Shown: positions 7,301-9,999 of the stretch, one piece after another
Layout of the letters: each line of letters opens with the position of its first letter
Numbering within the stretch: the stretch's first letter is position 1
DNA from: Alphaproteobacteria bacterium
Lineage (GTDB): Bacteria > Pseudomonadota > Alphaproteobacteria > Puniceispirillales > Puniceispirillaceae
Length of the DNA: 9,999 nt
Reading direction: 5' to 3'
Assembly: GCA_022425565.1 (NCBI GenBank)
Contig: JAKMFG010000269.1
Coordinates: forward strand, 1-9,999
Made by a program: the position numbers and the translations under genes
The notes under the pieces: model-generated
What the model was told of the DNA's origin: nothing
Seen by the model: only the letters and a program-made list of their open reading frames with translations
Database searches by the model: none

Positions 7301-8170
7301 TCAGCTGTTCCGCAGGCGCCTGATCAGGGCCGAGGTGTCGTTGCGGCCGTGCCCGGCCGCGGACAGCTCGTCATAATAGCCGGCGACGATTTTGGTCATA
7401 GGCAGGGGCGCGCCCGTGCGTTCCGCCTCCTCGAAACAGATCCGCAGGTCCTTGCGCATCCAGTCGAGTGCAAACCCGAAATCGAATTCGTTCTTCACCA
7501 TGGTCTGGCCGCGATTGACCATCTGCCATGACTGCGCCGCACCACCTGAAATCGCCTCGAGAAGCGCATCGGTGTCGAGCCCTGCCTCGATCGCAAAATT
7601 CAACCCTTCCGACAGCCCCTGAAGCACGCCGGCGATACAGATCTGGTTGACCATCTTCGCCTGCTGACCGGTGCCGGCCTTGCCCATATGAACGACGCGC
7701 GCGCCATAGCATTGCATGACGGCGAGCGCGGCATTGAACGTGTCCTGCGCCCCGCCGACCATAACCGTCAGCTTGCCGTTCTCGGCGCCGGCCTGGCCGC
7801 CGGAGACGGGTGCATCCAGCATGCTGATACCGCGCTCGCTGCCAGCGGCTGCCAGCTTGCGGGCGACATCGGCAGACACTGTGCTGTTGTCGATATAGAT
7901 GGCGCCTTCACGCATTGCCGGGACCGCCCCGTCCGGCCCAAGCGCCACCTGCAGCACATCCGGATCGTCACCGACACAGGACAGCACGATGTCCGCCCCT
8001 TCGGCGGCGGCGGCCGGTGTCGGGGCATGACTGCCGCCATGCTCCTCCACCCAGGCCTCGGCCTTTGCGGCAGTGCGGTTGTAGACAGTCACATCGTGAC
8101 CGGCGGCGGCGATATGTCCTGCCATGGGATAGCCCATGACCCCAAGCCCGAGAAATGCGATTTTCGACAT
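7301..8170 (-). CDS. NAD(P)-dependent beta-hydroxyacid dehydrogenase (GarR/GHBDH/HIBADH family)
   Basis: This encodes a 289-residue cytosolic oxidoreductase. Features in order are a Rossmann GLGVMG (8-13), NRT at 31-33 (an Arg-Thr after the second strand suggests NADP(H) rather than NAD), the substrate motif DAPVSGG (119-125), GQQAKMVNQ with the catalytic lysine K172, and WMRKDL (237-242). Relatives reduce tartronate semialdehyde, glyoxylate or succinate semialdehyde, or oxidise 3-hydroxyisobutyrate, and sequence alone does not decide between them. The gabD-like gene that faces it makes a succinate-semialdehyde/glyoxylate reductase plausible. The start at 8170 ([10 protein letters not shown]) has AGGAGGA about 10 bases upstream. 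The frame runs on for 23 codons with no family similarity. It is a single-gene unit with a 14-bp tandem repeat upstream. Confidence 0.88.
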   Translation of the reverse strand: MSKIAFLGLGVMGYPMAGHIAAAGHDVTVYNRTAAKAEAWVEEHGGSHAPTPAAAAEGADIVLSCVGDDPDVLQVALGPDGAVPAMREGAIYIDNSTVSADVARKLAAAGSERGISMLDAPVSGGQAGAENGKLTVMVGGAQDTFNAALAVMQCYGARVVHMGKAGTGQQAKMVNQICIAGVLQGLSEGLNFAIEAGLDTDALLEAISGGAAQSWQMVNRGQTMVKNEFDFGFALDWMRKDLRICFEEAERTGAPLPMTKIVAGYYDELSAAGHGRNDTSALIRRLRNS

Positions 8171-8220
8171 TCTTTCCAGATCCTCCTGCTGCCGGCAGTA
8201 TCGGCATATTGCAACTACGC

Positions 8221-8248
8221 GCCACGATATCACGGCCACGATATCACA
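8221..8248. repeat. 14-bp tandem direct repeat, two copies
   Basis: GCCACGATATCACG (8221-8234) is followed directly by GCCACGATATCACA (8235-8248), identical at 13 of 14 bases. It lies 50 bases upstream of the dehydrogenase start, in the 213-base divergent spacer before hpt. Each copy contains the palindrome GATATC. It could be a double operator site for a regulator of the dehydrogenase or simply a slippage duplication. Confidence 0.6.
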
Positions 8249-8316
8249 GCCAAAAAATCACGAAAGATTGGCAGCCCCTGTCGGGTTCGAAAGTGGAACC
8301 GGATACAAGGCCTTCC

Positions 8317-8345
8317 TTTCTATTCGCGGACGGCTGGCCTATACT
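8317..8345 (+). promoter_or_regulatory. Candidate hpt promoter
   Basis: TATACT at 8340-8345 matches the -10 consensus at 5 of 6 bases and lies 38 bases before the hpt start, giving a short leader. The hexamer 17 bases upstream (TTTCTA, 8317-8322) is a poor -35. The -10 alone makes the call tentative. Confidence 0.35.
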
Positions 8346-8383
8346 GCGTTCGCCATTTCATTGCCAAGGCGCGGAGCCCTGCC

Positions 8384-8926
8384 ATGACCGTCCTCTCCAC
8401 CGGGCATGATATTGAAATTCTGATTACCGAGACCGAGATTGCGGCACGTACAACGCAGCTGGCACGGATGATTAAGGAACAATATCGCGACACCGAACAG
8501 CTTGTAGTCGTCGGCCTGCTTCGCGGTTCCTTTGTGTTCATTGCTGATCTTGTGCGGCGCCTCGACCTTCCGGTCGAAGTCGATTTCATGACCGTGTCGA
8601 GCTATGGCGACAAGATGGAATCATCGCGCCAGGTGCGGATCATTCAGGATCTGGAAACCCCGATCAAGGGACGCGACGTGCTGATCGTCGAGGATATCAT
8701 CGACACCGGCCACACACTGTCACAGGTCTATGACATTCTCGAAACGCGCGAGCCGCGGTCGCTTCGCGTCTGCGCGCTTCTGAACAAGCCGTCACGGCGC
8801 GAGGTTGATGTCGAGATCGACTGGGTCGGCTTTGAAATTCCGGACGAGTTCGTGATCGGCTACGGCATCGACTTTGCGCAGCAGGGACGCAACCTGCCGC
8901 ATATCGGCGTGGTCGTCAGGAAGTAG
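8384..8926 (+). CDS. hpt: Hypoxanthine phosphoribosyltransferase
   Basis: This encodes a 180-residue cytosolic purine-salvage enzyme that transfers ribose phosphate from PRPP to hypoxanthine (and often guanine) to give IMP or GMP. The PRPP-binding motif is [14 protein letters not shown] (99-112), with the acidic pair E103-D104. The diphosphate loop LLRGS (45-49) is present, as are the base-binding elements around K135 (LLNKPSRR) and the closing segment VIGYGIDF (157-164) with D163. The length equals that of typical bacterial Hpt. The ATG at 8384 has GGAG 7 bases upstream. A much longer in-frame opening upstream is antisense to the dehydrogenase and is not real coding. It is monocistronic, and its stop is only 10 bases from the stop of the converging M24-family gene, with no terminator between. 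Confidence 0.95.
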   Translation: MTVLSTGHDIEILITETEIAARTTQLARMIKEQYRDTEQLVVVGLLRGSFVFIADLVRRLDLPVEVDFMTVSSYGDKMESSRQVRIIQDLETPIKGRDVLIVEDIIDTGHTLSQVYDILETREPRSLRVCALLNKPSRREVDVEIDWVGFEIPDEFVIGYGIDFAQQGRNLPHIGVVVRK

Positions 8927-8936
8927 CACCGCCGGT

Positions 8937-9999
8937 TCAGGCCAGCAGCGCATCCTCATAGCGATAGGTCGACAGCATCTCGCAGCCTGTCTCGGTGATC
9001 AGCACCTGCTCTTCCAGCTTCACACCTTCCAGCCCGCCGACGGCACCTATATAGGCCTCGACACACAGCGTCATCCCCGGCTCGAACCTGCCGGAATAGC
9101 CATGCGCCTCGACATCCTCGGGATAGCGCACGCACGGATATTCGTCGCAAAGCCCGACACCATGGGCGAGAACGCCGTAGCGAAGGGCGCGGTATTCCTC
9201 GGGAAGCCGGTGCGCCTTTGCCGTCATTTCGGCGAAGCTCATCCCCGGCTTGATCAGCCCTATATTGGTCATCACATGCTCATAGGCGACCTTGTAGAGG
9301 GTTTTCTGCTCTTCGGTCGGGGCGACACCACCGACAATCCAGCTTCGCGAGATATCACAGCAATAGCCGTAAGTGCCGACAAGGTCGGTGTCGAAGGCCA
9401 TCATGTCGCCTTCCTGCATGACCCGCGGACCACATTCCTGGAACCAGGGGTTGGTGCGCGGGCCTGAAGACAGGATGCGGGTTTCGATCCACTCGCCGCC
9501 CCGCTTGATGTTGCCGGCATGAAGCGCCGCCCACATCTCGTTTTCCGACACGCCCGGACGCATCGCATAGCGCATTTCCTCAACCGCCATCTCGCAGGCA
9601 TGAACGGCGCAGCGCATCGCACGAATTTCGTTGTCATTCTTGATGGCGCGGGCATGCTCGGTCAGCATCTGGCCCTCGATGATCTCGATGCCCTTCTCGA
9701 CCAGCCGCACATAGCCCGGGGTCTCGATCTTGTCGACGGCGAGACGCTTGTTCGCGCCGCCGTGAGACTTCATCACATCGATCACCTCGTCAACGAAGTG
9801 GGCGGCTGCCGCCTCGGTCTTGTCGCCGGTCTCGAAGTAGAAGAAGCTGGCACCGTGACGCACCTCGCCGACAAGCGGCAGATGCGCGGACAGATGCTCG
9901 CAATTATGGAAATCCCACAGGACCACCTTGCCCTCGGGCGGCACGAAGCAGGCGCGCGCCGCGTTGTGCGCGATCCACAGCTGCATATTGGTGGTGTCG
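8937..9999 (-). CDS. dddP: DddP-like M24-fold protein, probable DMSP lyase (N-terminus outside window)
   Basis: About 353 C-terminal residues are visible, starting DTTNMQLW at the right edge. The creatinase/M24 fold is clear, and many stretches look like DddP, the iron-dependent enzyme that cleaves dimethylsulfoniopropionate to DMS and acrylate: RGGEWIETRILSSGPRTNPW, FQECGPRV, FDTDLVGTYG, CDISRSW, GVLAHGVGLCDE and EEQVLITETG. The six expected metal ligands are present: two Asp of FDTD (9384-9395), Asp of CDISRS (9354-9356), His of AHGVG (9162-9164), Glu of CVEA (9057-9059) and Glu of LEEQ (9012-9014). The Asp of GLCDE (9144-9146) occupies the place of the DddP catalytic Asp (D377, from memory of the published enzyme). 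The Tyr five residues before the metal His and the Trp of NMQLW also correspond to DddP active-site residues. Xaa-Pro peptidases and ectoine hydrolases share the fold, so activity is inferred. No acrylate-processing gene is in view. Confidence 0.78.
   Translation of the reverse strand, partial: DTTNMQLWIAHNAARACFVPPEGKVVLWDFHNCEHLSAHLPLVGEVRHGASFFYFETGDKTEAAAAHFVDEVIDVMKSHGGANKRLAVDKIETPGYVRLVEKGIEIIEGQMLTEHARAIKNDNEIRAMRCAVHACEMAVEEMRYAMRPGVSENEMWAALHAGNIKRGGEWIETRILSSGPRTNPWFQECGPRVMQEGDMMAFDTDLVGTYGYCCDISRSWIVGGVAPTEEQKTLYKVAYEHVMTNIGLIKPGMSFAEMTAKAHRLPEEYRALRYGVLAHGVGLCDEYPCVRYPEDVEAHGYSGRFEPGMTLCVEAYIGAVGGLEGVKLEEQVLITETGCEMLSTYRYEDALLA

Noticed and set aside
8281..8302. GGTTCGAAA segment resembling a tRNA T-loop
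   Set aside because: The flanks do not form a 5-bp T-stem, and no acceptor, D or anticodon arm can be built around it. It is only a short GGTTC/GAACC hairpin.
7688..8383. Upstream extension of the hpt frame giving a 412-residue protein
   Set aside because: The extra part is antisense to the dehydrogenase. The family length, the GGAG site and the -10-like box all point to the start at 8384.

Overview
This window comes from a G+C-rich bacterial chromosome (about 60% G+C by eye). The gene set fits a marine alphaproteobacterium, for example a SAR116/Puniceispirillales, Rhodobacterales or Rhodospirillales-type lineage. The evidence is a heterotetrameric sarcosine oxidase with overlapping alpha and gamma genes, an adjacent formate-tetrahydrofolate ligase, and a gene that looks like the DMSP lyase DddP. 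The lineage is inferred, because no rRNA or marker gene is present. No mobile element, CRISPR array, tRNA or rRNA was seen, and coding density is high.

Layout, left to right. (1) 1-711, plus: the C-terminal end of sarcosine oxidase alpha (soxA) overlaps the complete gamma subunit gene (soxG). (2) 711-2446, minus: a strong intrinsic terminator and the full fhs gene, convergent with soxG. (3) 2447-2631: a divergent spacer that holds a possible folded fhs leader. (4) 2632-3858, plus: argG. (5) 3899-4931, minus: a small unknown membrane or exported protein, a terminator, and an iron-type superoxide dismutase gene. (6) 5076-7199, plus: a gamma-class carbonic anhydrase-like protein, then succinate-semialdehyde dehydrogenase (gabD-like). 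A long hairpin follows and separates this pair from the next, convergent gene. (7) 7301-8170, minus: a beta-hydroxyacid dehydrogenase of the GarR/GHBDH/HIBADH family. (8) 8384-8926, plus: hypoxanthine phosphoribosyltransferase. (9) 8937 to the right edge, minus: a DddP-like M24-fold protein whose N-terminus lies outside the window.

How the genes fit together. Sarcosine oxidase oxidises sarcosine, the last N-methyl intermediate of glycine betaine breakdown, and passes the methyl carbon to tetrahydrofolate. Fhs interconverts formate and 10-formyl-THF. The left end is therefore a one-carbon module. The right end probably starts a DMSP-cleavage gene, so both flanks concern methylated osmolytes typical of the ocean. 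GabD and the facing dehydrogenase can act on the same kind of semialdehyde, one by oxidation and one by reduction, but this pairing is only suggested by position. ArgG, Hpt and SodB are ordinary housekeeping or stress functions. Nothing here is clearly a new multi-gene system. The items most worth a second look are the DddP-like gene, the 74-residue unknown protein, the nested-stem fhs leader, and a 14-bp tandem repeat upstream of the dehydrogenase.
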